Positions 45,742 to 53,449 of a stretch of 64,000 nucleotides of DNA are shown here, in pieces (the stretch's first letter is position 1; every line of letters starts with the position of its first letter). The position numbers and the translations under genes were made by a program. The notes below the pieces were generated by a model. That model was not told where the DNA came from, searched no databases, and was given only the letters and a program-made list of their open reading frames with translations. The DNA comes from Kitasatospora fiedleri (GTDB lineage Bacteria; Actinomycetota; Actinomycetes; Streptomycetales; Streptomycetaceae). The stretch is from positions 4,650,001-4,714,000 of the forward strand of contig NZ_OX419519.1 in the NCBI RefSeq assembly GCF_948472415.1, given 5' to 3'.

Positions 45742-47775
45742 ATGCCGAATCGCCTCGCGGACGCGACCTCCCCGTACCTGCTGCAGCACGCCGAGAATCC
45801 GGTCGAGTGGTGGCCGTGGGGGCCCGAGGCGTTCGCGGAGGCGGAGCGGCGGGGGGTGCCGGTGCTGCTGAGTGTGGGGTACGCGGCGTGTCACTGGTGC
45901 CACGTGATGGCGCACGAGTCGTTCGAGGACGAGGCGACGGCGGCGTACCTGAACGAGCGGTTCGTGGCGGTGAAGGTCGACCGGGAGGAGCGGCCGGACG
46001 TCGACGCGGTGTACATGGAGGCGGTGCAGGCGGCGACGGGGCAGGGTGGGTGGCCGATGACGGTGTTCCTGACGCCGGGGAAGGAGCCGTTCTACTTCGG
46101 GACGTACTTCCCGCCGGAGCCGCGGCACGGGATGCCCTCGTTCCGGCAGGTGCTGGAGGGCGTGGACAAGGCGTGGACGGGGCGGCGGGACGAGGTCGGG
46201 GAGGTGGCCGGGCGGATCAGCCGGGACCTGGCGGAGCGGGCCTCGGTGTACGCGGTGGGCAGCGGGGTGGCGCGGGTGCCCGGGGAGGGGGAACTGCACC
46301 AGGCGGTGGTGGAGTTGGCGCGGTCGTTCGACGAGCGGCGGGGCGGGTTCGGCGGGGCGCCGAAGTTCCCGCCGTCGATGGTGCTGGAGTTCCTGCTGCG
46401 GCACCACGCGCGGACCGGGTCCGAGGCGGCGCTGCAGATGGTGGAGCGCAGCTGCGAGGCGATGGCGCGCGGCGGGATCTACGACCAGTTGGGCGGCGGG
46501 TTCGCCCGGTACGCGGTGGACGCGACCTGGACGGTGCCGCACTTCGAGAAAATGCTGTACGACAACGCGCTGCTGCTGCGGGTCTACCTGCACCTGTGGC
46601 GGGCCACCGGCGAGCCGCGGGCCCGCCGGGTCGTGCTGGAGACCGCCGACTTCCTGCTGCGTGAACTGCGCACCCCCGAGGGCGGGTTCGCCTCCGCGCT
46701 GGACGCCGACTCGCTGGACGCGGCGAGTGGGAAGACCGCCGAGGGCGCGTACTACGCGTGGACGCCGGAGCAGCTGGAGCAGGTGCTGGGCGAGGCGGAC
46801 GCCGCCCTCGCGGTGGAGCTGTTCGACGTCACCGGGACGTTCGAGCACGGCAGTTCGGTGCTCCAGTTGCTCAGGGACCCGGAGGACGGGGAGAAGTACG
46901 AGGAGATCCGGGCGAAGCTGTTCGAGGCCCGGGCGCGGCGCCCCGCCCCCGCGCGGGACGACAAGGTGGTGGCGGCCTGGAACGGCCTGGCGATCGCCGC
47001 GCTCGCCGAGGCCGGCGCGCTGCTGGAGCGCCCGGACCTGGTCGAGGCCGCCGAGCGGGCCGCCGACCTGCTGATCGCCGTCCACCTCACCTCCGAGGGG
47101 CGGCTGCTGCGCACCTCGCGGGACGGCCGGGCCGGGGCCAACGCGGGCGTGCTGGAGGACTACGCCGACACCGCCGAGGGATTCCTCGCGCTGTACGCGG
47201 TCACCGGCGAGGCGTCCTGGCTGCAACTCGCCGGGGAACTCCTCGACCTGGTGCTGCTGCACTTCACCGACGAGGCGTCCGGCGCGCTGTACGACACCGC
47301 CGACGACGCCGAGCAGCTGATCCGCCGCCCGCAGGACCCCACCGACAACGCCACCCCGTCCGGCTGGACCGCCGCGGCCGGCGCCCTGCTCACGTACGCC
47401 GCGTACACCGGCTCGGCCCGCCACCGCACCGCCGCCGAACGGGCGTCGGGCATCGTCTCCACGCTCGGCACCCGCGCCCCCCGGTTCACCGGCTGGGGCC
47501 TCGCCGTCGCCGAGGCGCTGCTCGACGGCCCGCGCGAGGTCGCCGTGGTCGGACCCGCCGACGACCCCGGCCGGGCCGCGCTGCACCTGGCCGCGCTGCG
47601 CTCCACCGCGCCCGGCGCGGCCGTCGCGGTCGGCGAACCCGGTGACACCGAGGTGCCGCTGCTCGCGGACCGCCCGCTGCTGGACGGCCGGGCCGCCGCG
47701 TACGTGTGCCGGCACTTCGCCTGCGAGCGCCCGACCGCGGAGGTCGCCGAGCTGGAGGAGCGGCTGCGCGGCTGA
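45742..47775 (+). CDS. YyaL/spermatogenesis-associated-20-like thioredoxin-fold protein
   Basis: 677 residues with the standard architecture: an N-terminal thioredoxin-like domain (about 1-165) carrying the CxxC-like motif SVGYAACHWCHVMAHESFED and the VKVDREERPDVD region, then an alpha/alpha-barrel domain resembling N-acylglucosamine epimerase (GGIYDQLGGGFARYAVDATWTVPHFEKMLYDNALLL). Present in all kingdoms, biochemical role unsettled. ATG without a good ribosome-binding site; the standard N-terminus (MPNRLADATSPYLLQHAENPVEWWPWG) supports it. Returns the map to conserved core genes after the accessory segment. Confidence 0.93.
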   Translation: MPNRLADATSPYLLQHAENPVEWWPWGPEAFAEAERRGVPVLLSVGYAACHWCHVMAHESFEDEATAAYLNERFVAVKVDREERPDVDAVYMEAVQAATGQGGWPMTVFLTPGKEPFYFGTYFPPEPRHGMPSFRQVLEGVDKAWTGRRDEVGEVAGRISRDLAERASVYAVGSGVARVPGEGELHQAVVELARSFDERRGGFGGAPKFPPSMVLEFLLRHHARTGSEAALQMVERSCEAMARGGIYDQLGGGFARYAVDATWTVPHFEKMLYDNALLLRVYLHLWRATGEPRARRVVLETADFLLRELRTPEGGFASALDADSLDAASGKTAEGAYYAWTPEQLEQVLGEADAALAVELFDVTGTFEHGSSVLQLLRDPEDGEKYEEIRAKLFEARARRPAPARDDKVVAAWNGLAIAALAEAGALLERPDLVEAAERAADLLIAVHLTSEGRLLRTSRDGRAGANAGVLEDYADTAEGFLALYAVTGEASWLQLAGELLDLVLLHFTDEASGALYDTADDAEQLIRRPQDPTDNATPSGWTAAAGALLTYAAYTGSARHRTAAERASGIVSTLGTRAPRFTGWGLAVAEALLDGPREVAVVGPADDPGRAALHLAALRSTAPGAAVAVGEPGDTEVPLLADRPLLDGRAAAYVCRHFACERPTAEVAELEERLRG

Positions 47776-47791
47776 GGCCGGGGCGGGGGTG

Positions 47792-48100
47792 TCAACTCCC
47801 GTACGGGCTGTGCATGGTGAGGAAGTGGACGGTCAGGTCCTCGGCCAGGTAGTCCATCCGGCGCTCCTGGAACGCGCGCAGGTGCGGGAGCGCCAGGTGG
47901 GCCGCCAGGTCGGCCTCGGTGCGCCAGGCCTCGTAGAAGACGAACACGCCGGGCTCGTCCCGCTTCTCGTGGAAGTGGTACTCCAGGCAGCCCTCCTCGG
48001 CGCGGGTCGGCTCGACGAAGGAGAGCAGCAACTCCCGCAGCTCGTCGACGCGTTCGGGCTTCGGGCGGGCGGTGCCGACCAGGGTGAAGGGCTGCGCCAC
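47792..48100 (-). CDS. Antibiotic biosynthesis monooxygenase (ABM)-fold protein
   Basis: 102 residues of the dimeric ABM/YgiN fold: FTLVGTARPKPERVDELRELLLSFVEPTRAEEGCLEYHFHEKR, FVFYEAWRTEADLAAHLALPHLRAF. Members include quinol monooxygenases and heme-degrading enzymes; the substrate is not evident. GTG start with GGAGGAG. Divergent from an ArsR gene, 86 bp between starts with an inverted repeat, so the regulator probably controls it. Confidence 0.9.
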   Translation of the reverse strand: MAQPFTLVGTARPKPERVDELRELLLSFVEPTRAEEGCLEYHFHEKRDEPGVFVFYEAWRTEADLAAHLALPHLRAFQERRMDYLAEDLTVHFLTMHSPYGS

Positions 48101-48134
48101 GGGGCTCCTCCGAAAGGTGGAAGGTGGACGGTGG

Positions 48135-48158
48135 AAGGTAAGAGATTTTTCGTACCTT
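48135..48158. promoter_or_regulatory. Inverted repeat between ABM and ArsR genes
   Basis: AAGGTA-N12-TACCTT lies in the divergent promoter region, in an AT-rich patch (AGATTTTTCG). It follows two or three imperfect copies of GGTGGAAGGTGGACGG. It is a candidate operator for the ArsR protein. Confidence 0.45.
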
Positions 48159-48186
48159 GGGGACGCTAGCGGGCGAGGGAGGTACG

Positions 48187-48582
48187 ATGCAAGCCTTACC
48201 TGGAAGGTGGTGGACGGTGCCCGACCGCGAAGGACACCCGGAGACGGACGAGATCGAACTCGGCGCGGTGCTGTCCGCGCTGGCCGACCCGCTGCGGCGG
48301 CGCGTCGTCCGCGAACTCGCCCTCGCCCCCGCCGACACCGCCCGCACCTGCAGTTCCTTCGCCCTCCCGGTCAGCAAGGCCACCGTCACCCACCACTTCC
48401 GCGCCCTGCGCGAAGCCGGCCTGATCCGCCAGGTCGACCGGGGCAACAGCCGCGCCGCGACCCTGCGCCGCGCCGACCTCGATCAGCGCTTCCCCGGGCT
48501 GCTCGCGCTGCTCACCGCGGAGGGGGAGGCAGGCGGGCGGGACGAGAAGCGGGACGAAAAGCGGGACGGGAACGGCGGATAG
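48187..48582 (+). CDS. ArsR-family winged-helix regulator with a TTA codon
   Basis: 131 residues if begun at the ATG that follows GGGAGG. The winged helix is clear: ELGAVLSALADPLRRRVVRELA, CSSFALPVSKATVTHHFRALREAGLIRQVDRGNSRAATLR. There is no Cys cluster for metals in helix 3 (a single Cys precedes SSFAL), so a non-metal effector is likely. Codon 4 is TTA, which would make translation dependent on bldA; a GTG ten codons in would avoid it. The C-terminus is charged (EKRDEKRDGN). Confidence 0.85.
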   Translation: MQALPGRWWTVPDREGHPETDEIELGAVLSALADPLRRRVVRELALAPADTARTCSSFALPVSKATVTHHFRALREAGLIRQVDRGNSRAATLRRADLDQRFPGLLALLTAEGEAGGRDEKRDEKRDGNGG

Positions 48583-48628
48583 CGGATAAGCGATGGCCGC
48601 GGGCGCCGGCGCCGGGAGAGGATGCGGC

Positions 48629-49480
48629 ATGGGCTGGACACTCACCACGTCACTGGACGAATTCCGCACCGCGGCCGGGGCGTTCCTCGCGGCCGATCCC
48701 GCCGAGAACACCGTGCTGCTCACCATCCTCGACCGCGTCGACCGGGACGGCCCGCACGTCTACGGCGAAGCCGCGCCGCGCTACGGCTGGTGGCGGGAGC
48801 CGGACGGCACCGTCACCGGCGCCACCCTGCGCACCCCGCCGTACGGGCAGCGCCTCGGGCGGATGGGCACCGCCGCCGCCGAGGAGCTCGCCCGGCTGCT
48901 CGCGGCCGGCGACGAGCGGCCGGACGACGCGGGCGGCGGGCGCGAGACGGTGTTCGCCTTCGCCCGCGAGCTGGAGCGGCTCACCGGCCGCGGCTGGGCC
49001 GTCGGCACCAACGAACGGCTCTATCGGCTGGGCGAGTTGACGCCCCCGCCCGCCCCGCCCGCCGGTCGGGCCCGGCTCGCCGCCCCGGCGGAGCGGGAGC
49101 TGGTCGCCCGGTGGCTCGCCGCGTTCGCCGCCGAGGCCGGGGTGAACGTCCCCGGCGACGTGCAGGCCGACGCCGACCAGCGGATCGCGGTCGGCGCCCT
49201 GCTGGTCTGGGAGGACGCCGACGCCCGCGTCACCTCCCTCGCCGGAGCCAGCCCGGCCGTCGCCGGGATGTCCCGGGTCGGCCCGGTCTACACCCCGCCG
49301 GAGCGGCGCGGCCACGGCTACGCGAGCGCCCTGACGGCGGCGGCCTCCGCCCACGCGCGGGCCGGCGGCGCCGCGGAGGTGCTGCTCTACACCGACCTCG
49401 CCAACCCCACCAGCAACGCGATCTACCAGCGCATCGGCTACGTCCCGGTCGGGGACGCGGTGCACGTCGTCTTCCGCTGA
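48629..49480 (+). CDS. GNAT-family N-acetyltransferase
   Basis: 283 residues; ATG follows GGGAGAGGA. The N-terminal half (ENTVLLTILDRV...RYGWWREPDGTVTGATLRTPP) is a degenerate GNAT-like domain; the C-terminal half has the acetyl-CoA loop VGPVYTPPERRGHGYASALTAAASAHA and EVLLYTDLANPTSNAIYQRIGYVPVG. This two-domain form is frequent in streptomycetes. Substrate unknown. It follows the ArsR gene by 46 bp on the same strand and may be co-transcribed with it. Confidence 0.88.
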   Translation: MGWTLTTSLDEFRTAAGAFLAADPAENTVLLTILDRVDRDGPHVYGEAAPRYGWWREPDGTVTGATLRTPPYGQRLGRMGTAAAEELARLLAAGDERPDDAGGGRETVFAFARELERLTGRGWAVGTNERLYRLGELTPPPAPPAGRARLAAPAERELVARWLAAFAAEAGVNVPGDVQADADQRIAVGALLVWEDADARVTSLAGASPAVAGMSRVGPVYTPPERRGHGYASALTAAASAHARAGGAAEVLLYTDLANPTSNAIYQRIGYVPVGDAVHVVFR

Positions 49481-49510
49481 GCGCGCGGCGCGAGGACGGG
49501 TGGCCCGCCG

Positions 49511-50443
49511 CTACTCCCAGTCCCAGCGCAGGCCGAGCAGGCAGGGCGGCAGGTCGGCGGCCACCAGGTGCGCGCAGTGGTGGCCGTCGAGGGTCAACTC
49601 CTCGGTCTCCAGCGGGGACCGGCCGGGGGTGGGCCGGGTGAAGCGATCGCAGCGGACGGGCAGGGCGGCCGGGTCGAAGGTGACCTGGAGGACGTACTGG
49701 CCGGCGCCCGCGTTGAAACCGCGGACGTACTCGCGGCTGGGCCCGGTGGACGGGGCCTCGTCGAAGCCGTAGCCGAGCAGGTGGGTGTCGCCGGTGCGCA
49801 GGCGGCGGTCGAGGAGGAGTTCGGCGACCAGCATGTGCGCGGCGGGGTCGCGGCGGATTCGGCCGGGGCGGCAGTTCTCCTCGGCCCGGACCCGGACGCG
49901 TTCGATGTCGCAGCCCGGGTCGCCCTGGTAGATCGCCAGGTAGCGGTCGATGCCGTCGCGGTGCGCGCGCAGCACGTGCTGGGAGTCGCGGCGCAGCAGC
50001 CGGCGGTCCGGGCCGACCCTGATCCGCTCGATGTGGGTGATGGTGTGCAGGCCGGTGTCGGGCGGCCCGGACAGCACGGCGAGCAGGCCGTCGACGGCCT
50101 CGGCGGGGCTGATCAGGTCCCGGTAGGGGCGGACCGCCGGGCCGGTCGGGTCGGGGGTGCTGCGACGCGGGCCGAGCAGCCGGGTCAGCGAGTGCTCGGG
50201 GAGCTCCAGCACCTCCTCCAGCGCCGCGACGGCCCGCAGCGACTCGGCCCGCTCGGGGCGCCGCAGCCCCTGCTGCCAGTAGCTGAGACTGGTCACCCCG
50301 ACCCGCACGCCGCGCTGCGCGAGCCGCTCGCGCAGCCGGTGCAGGGCCAGGCCGCGGGCGGCGATCGCGGCCCGCAGCGCGAGGTGGAACGGTCCGGTGC
50401 GCAGGGCGAGGGCCAGGTCGGACGGTGCGGACGGCTGCTGCAT
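49511..50443 (-). CDS. HTH (XRE-like) transcriptional regulator
   Basis: 310 residues; ATG is preceded by GAGGAGG. An N-terminal helix-turn-helix (LRERLAQRGVRVGVTSLSYWQQGLRRPERAESL) is followed by a helical segment (ALEEVLELPEHSLTRLLGPR), then a large unknown sensor-like domain (about 110-310) with a GRIRRDPAAHMLVAELLLDRRLRTGDTHLLGYGF segment. The family occurs in streptomycetes next to secreted protein genes. Divergent from the protease operon; the shared region carries a perfect palindrome and direct repeats, so it is the likely regulator of both. Confidence 0.8.
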   Translation of the reverse strand: MQQPSAPSDLALALRTGPFHLALRAAIAARGLALHRLRERLAQRGVRVGVTSLSYWQQGLRRPERAESLRAVAALEEVLELPEHSLTRLLGPRRSTPDPTGPAVRPYRDLISPAEAVDGLLAVLSGPPDTGLHTITHIERIRVGPDRRLLRRDSQHVLRAHRDGIDRYLAIYQGDPGCDIERVRVRAEENCRPGRIRRDPAAHMLVAELLLDRRLRTGDTHLLGYGFDEAPSTGPSREYVRGFNAGAGQYVLQVTFDPAALPVRCDRFTRPTPGRSPLETEELTLDGHHCAHLVAADLPPCLLGLRWDWE

Positions 50444-50463
50444 GGCCACCTCCTCGATTGACC

Positions 50464-50563
50464 GTGAATATTCACACCTCCGGCCCGCCTTGTCATCGGC
50501 CCGGCAGATACCCGCGCTGCCCAGGGCCGCCGCGTTCACACCGCCACCGGGCCCGTTCACACC
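50464..50563. promoter_or_regulatory. Palindrome and direct repeats in the divergent promoter region
   Basis: GTGAATATTCAC at 50464-50475 is a perfect 12-bp palindrome 20 bp from the regulator's ATG. TTCACACC recurs in the same orientation at 50471, 50535 and 50556 (the last two as GTTCACACC, 21 bp apart). Candidate binding sites for the HTH protein. Confidence 0.5.
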
Positions 50564-50685
50564 CCGACCGCCGTACGGGAGACGGCCGTTGACCCGCGCA
50601 CCGGCCCGGCCGGATGCTCGTCCAGCGCCGTCCGGACGCCGCCCCCCACATCCACTCCTCGCCCCTGCCAGGAGGCCGAACCCCC

Positions 50686-51330
50686 ATGCCACACCTCCCG
50701 ATCCGGCTGCGCCGGACGGCCGCCGCACTCGCCCTGGGCGTCCTCGCCCCGGTGCTGGGCGCGGCCGCCACCGCCGCCCCCGCCCAGGCGGCCGCCGCCC
50801 CCACCACGGCAGCCGCCCCCGCCGCGCCCCAGGCCCCGGCGATGGCCGGCACCTCGCGCATCCTCAACCTCACCATGCAGTCCCAGCAGCAGAGCAACTG
50901 GTGCTGGGCGGCCGGCGGCAACACCATCGCCACGTACTACGGCTACACCTACAGCCAGAACCAATTCTGCAACCTCGCCTTCGGACGCTCCGTCAACTCC
51001 ACCTGCCCCAACAACCAGGCCAGCCTGGCCGAGGTGCAGAACGCGCTGTACCGGATCGGCATCAGCACTGGCTCGTACGTCAACGGCTACCTGCGCTACG
51101 CCACCGTGCAGGGCGAGATCGACGCCGGCCGGCCCGTCGAGACCCGAATCCAGTGGAGCTCCGGCGGCGGCCACATGAACGTCCTCTACGGCTACGACCT
51201 CAGCAACAACTGGCTGTACTGGGGCGACCCCTGGCCGTCCAACTACCGCTACAACTGGGGCGACTACACCTACTACGTGAGCAACGGCTCCTTCTCCTGG
51301 ACCCACTCCCTGTACCGGATCGGCGCGTGA
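50686..51330 (+). CDS. Secreted papain-like cysteine protease
   Basis: 214 residues; GGAGG precedes ATG. Signal peptide IRLRRTAAALALGVLAPVLGAAATAAPAQA, then a Pro/Ala linker and a compact protease domain: catalytic Cys in SNWCWAAGGNTIATYYG, catalytic His in SSGGGHMNVLYGYD, and a downstream Asn/Asp in LYWGDPWPSNYRYNWGDY. This is the papain-like family related to AvrRpt2 (peptidase C70). Two Cys (FCNLAF, NSTCPNN) may form a disulfide. It is translated just before a membrane-anchored partner (11-bp gap). Target proteins unknown. Confidence 0.85.
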   Translation: MPHLPIRLRRTAAALALGVLAPVLGAAATAAPAQAAAAPTTAAAPAAPQAPAMAGTSRILNLTMQSQQQSNWCWAAGGNTIATYYGYTYSQNQFCNLAFGRSVNSTCPNNQASLAEVQNALYRIGISTGSYVNGYLRYATVQGEIDAGRPVETRIQWSSGGGHMNVLYGYDLSNNWLYWGDPWPSNYRYNWGDYTYYVSNGSFSWTHSLYRIGA

Positions 51331-51341
51331 GGAGCCCCGTC

Positions 51342-52241
51342 ATGAACAGCCACCGCGTCCGTACCGCCCGCGCCGCCGCCGCGCTCACCGCGGCCCTCGC
51401 CCTCGGCCTCGCCGCCGCCCCGGCACACGCCGCCGACACCCCCGCCGGAGCCCCCGCCGCGCTCGGCACCGGCGACCTCGCCGCCGCCCGCGGCGCGACC
51501 GGGGCGCCCGCCGTGCTCGACCAGCTCGGGCACTTCTTCGCCCGCAAGGGCGTGCCGCCCACCCAGCGGCTCGGGACCAGCGCCGCCGACGAGGCCCGGG
51601 CCGCGACCGCTGCAGCCCCCCGGCTCACCGGCGACACCGTGCCCGTCTACACCCTCTCCGCCGGGTTCGTCTCCGGCCGCGCCGGGGCCCCGGTCGCCGA
51701 GGTCGAGTTCACCGCGACGACGGCCGTCGCCGCGGACGGACAGCGCGCCTCGGTCTGGGCCGCCCGGCAGGACGGCGGCTGGCGGGTCGTCAACATCGCC
51801 TCCGGCAGCGACGAGGGCGACTACGCGGCCAAGGCCGCGGCGGACGGCGGCACCGCCTTCCGCGAACCCCAGCTCGACGCCTGGTACGAGCTCAAGGACG
51901 GCCGCGTCCTGCCGCTCGACGACGAGGCGAGCCGCTCGGTCGGCGCGCGCGGCAGCACCGTCGCCGCCTACCAGCGCCTCGTCCAGCAGCGCTACGGCGA
52001 CAAGCTGCCCGGCTCCGGGTACGACGCCGCCGGCAAGGCGGGCGGCTTCGCCACCGAGGCCACCGAGGCCGGCGGGAACGCCGGGAGCGTCGGGAACGCC
52101 GGGAGCGGCACCAGGACGGCGAGCGCCGCGCCGGACCGGACGGCACCGCTGCTCACCGCCGGCGCCGCGCTCGGGCTGACCGCCCTGGTCGGCGCCGGGC
52201 TGGGCCTGCGGCGGCGCAGGACGGCCCACATCACGTACTGA
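51342..52241 (+). CDS. Secreted protein with C-terminal membrane anchor, protease partner
   Basis: 299 residues: a signal peptide (ARAAAALTAALALGLAAAPAHAAD), a globular part with LDQLGHFFARKGVPPTQRLG and VYTLSAGFVSGRAGAPVAEVEFTATTAVAADGQRASVWAARQDGGWRVVNIA, a Gly/Asn/Ser linker, and a terminal hydrophobic helix with RRRRT tail. No LPXTG is present, so it is a plain anchor. GAGGAG precedes the ATG 11 bases after the protease stop. It may present, tether or inhibit the protease; this is inferred from the operon. Confidence 0.8.
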   Translation: MNSHRVRTARAAAALTAALALGLAAAPAHAADTPAGAPAALGTGDLAAARGATGAPAVLDQLGHFFARKGVPPTQRLGTSAADEARAATAAAPRLTGDTVPVYTLSAGFVSGRAGAPVAEVEFTATTAVAADGQRASVWAARQDGGWRVVNIASGSDEGDYAAKAAADGGTAFREPQLDAWYELKDGRVLPLDDEASRSVGARGSTVAAYQRLVQQRYGDKLPGSGYDAAGKAGGFATEATEAGGNAGSVGNAGSGTRTASAAPDRTAPLLTAGAALGLTALVGAGLGLRRRRTAHITY

Positions 52242-52281
52242 ACGCACTGAGCGCACTGAGCTGAGCGCACTGAACGAGCCC

Positions 52282-52332
52282 GCCCGCCGTTCCCGCCGTC
52301 CCCGCACCGAGGGGTCGGCGGGGCCGGCGGGC
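52282..52332. terminator. Bidirectional terminator
   Basis: GCCCGCCG..CCCGCCG.CCCC pairs with GGGG.CGGCGGG...CGGCGGGC around GCACCGA, between convergent genes. Just before it CACTGAGCG-type units recur after the stop codon. Confidence 0.7.
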
Positions 52333-52341
52333 ACCGGCTTG

Positions 52342-53391
52342 CTAGGGAGTGGCCCCGGCGAAGGTGCGCCGGTAGGCGAGGGGGGAGACGCCGATCGCGC
52401 TGTGCAGGTGCTGGCGCAGCGAGACGGGGTTGGCGAAGCCGACCCGGGTGGCGATCTGGTCGATGGTCAGGTCGCTGGCTTCGAGGAGGTGGCGGGCCAG
52501 CGCGATGCGCTGCTGGGTGAGCCAGCGGCCGGGGCTCTGGCCGGTCTCCTCCTGGAAGCGGCGGGCGAAGGTGCGGCTGCTCATGCTGGCGTGGGCGGCG
52601 AGTTCGGCCAGGGTGAGGGGACGGTGCAGTCGGGCGAGGGCCCACGCGCGGGTGGGGGCGGTCCCGGTGCTGCCGGCGGTGGGGACGGGGTGCTCGATGT
52701 ACTGGGCCTGGCCGCCGTCGCGCCAGGGCGGGACGACGCAGATCCGGGCGGCCCGGTTGGCGGCGGCGGTGCCGTGGTCGTTGCGCAGGACGTGCAGGAA
52801 GAGGTCGACGCCGGACGCGGCGCCCGCCGAGGTGAGGACGTCGCCGTCGTCGACGAACAGCACGTCCGGATCGAGCCGGACCCGCGGGAAGAGGGCGCGG
52901 AACCGGTCGGCCAGGGCCCAGTGGGTGGTGGCGGGGCGGCCGTCGAGCAGCCCGGCGGCGGCGAGCACGAAGGCGCCGGTGCAGATGGAGATCAGCCGGG
53001 TGCCGGGCCGGACCAGGGCGAGCGCGGCGGCGGTGGCGGGGTCGAGCGCGGCGCTCTCGGGGACGGGCCCGTACGGCGGGACGACGACGGTGTCGGCGGT
53101 GGCGAGGATCTCGGGGCCGTGGTCGGGCGCGACCGCGAAGTCCGCGTTCGTGCGGACCGGGCGGCCGTCGACGGTGCAGGTGGACAGCCGGTAGAGACCG
53201 TCGGTGCTGCCGAACACCCGCTGCGGGATTCCGAGTTCGAAGGGGTACACGCCGTCGAGGGCGAGCACGGCGACCCGGTGCGGGGCGGGCGCGGACGCGG
53301 CCGGGGCTCCGGACAGGGCTCCGGACAGGGCTTCGGACGGCGGCGGGGCGGTGGCCAAGGCGTACCTCCTGGCGGGCTGGCGTGATCCCAT
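52342..53391 (-). CDS. GlxA-family AraC-type regulator (DJ-1/PfpI fused to HTH)
   Basis: 349 residues: an N-terminal DJ-1/PfpI-like sensor (HRVAVLALDGVYPFELGIPQRVFG, RLISICTGAFVLAAAGLLDGRPATTHW, where the nucleophile-elbow Cys is kept as CTGA) and a C-terminal AraC double helix-turn-helix (LTLAELAAHASMSSRTFARRFQEETGQSP... DLTIDQIATRVGFANPVSLRQHLHSAIGVSPLAYRR). The start is uncertain: the first 35 residues are Ala/Pro-rich. Divergent from the oxidoreductase gene, which it probably controls. Confidence 0.9.
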   Translation of the reverse strand: MGSRQPARRYALATAPPPSEALSGALSGAPAASAPAPHRVAVLALDGVYPFELGIPQRVFGSTDGLYRLSTCTVDGRPVRTNADFAVAPDHGPEILATADTVVVPPYGPVPESAALDPATAAALALVRPGTRLISICTGAFVLAAAGLLDGRPATTHWALADRFRALFPRVRLDPDVLFVDDGDVLTSAGAASGVDLFLHVLRNDHGTAAANRAARICVVPPWRDGGQAQYIEHPVPTAGSTGTAPTRAWALARLHRPLTLAELAAHASMSSRTFARRFQEETGQSPGRWLTQQRIALARHLLEASDLTIDQIATRVGFANPVSLRQHLHSAIGVSPLAYRRTFAGATP

Positions 53392-53449
53392 CGGACGGTG
53401 ACCATCCTGCCACTCCCGGCCGGGCCGCGCGCCCGCCAGGCTGGAGGGC

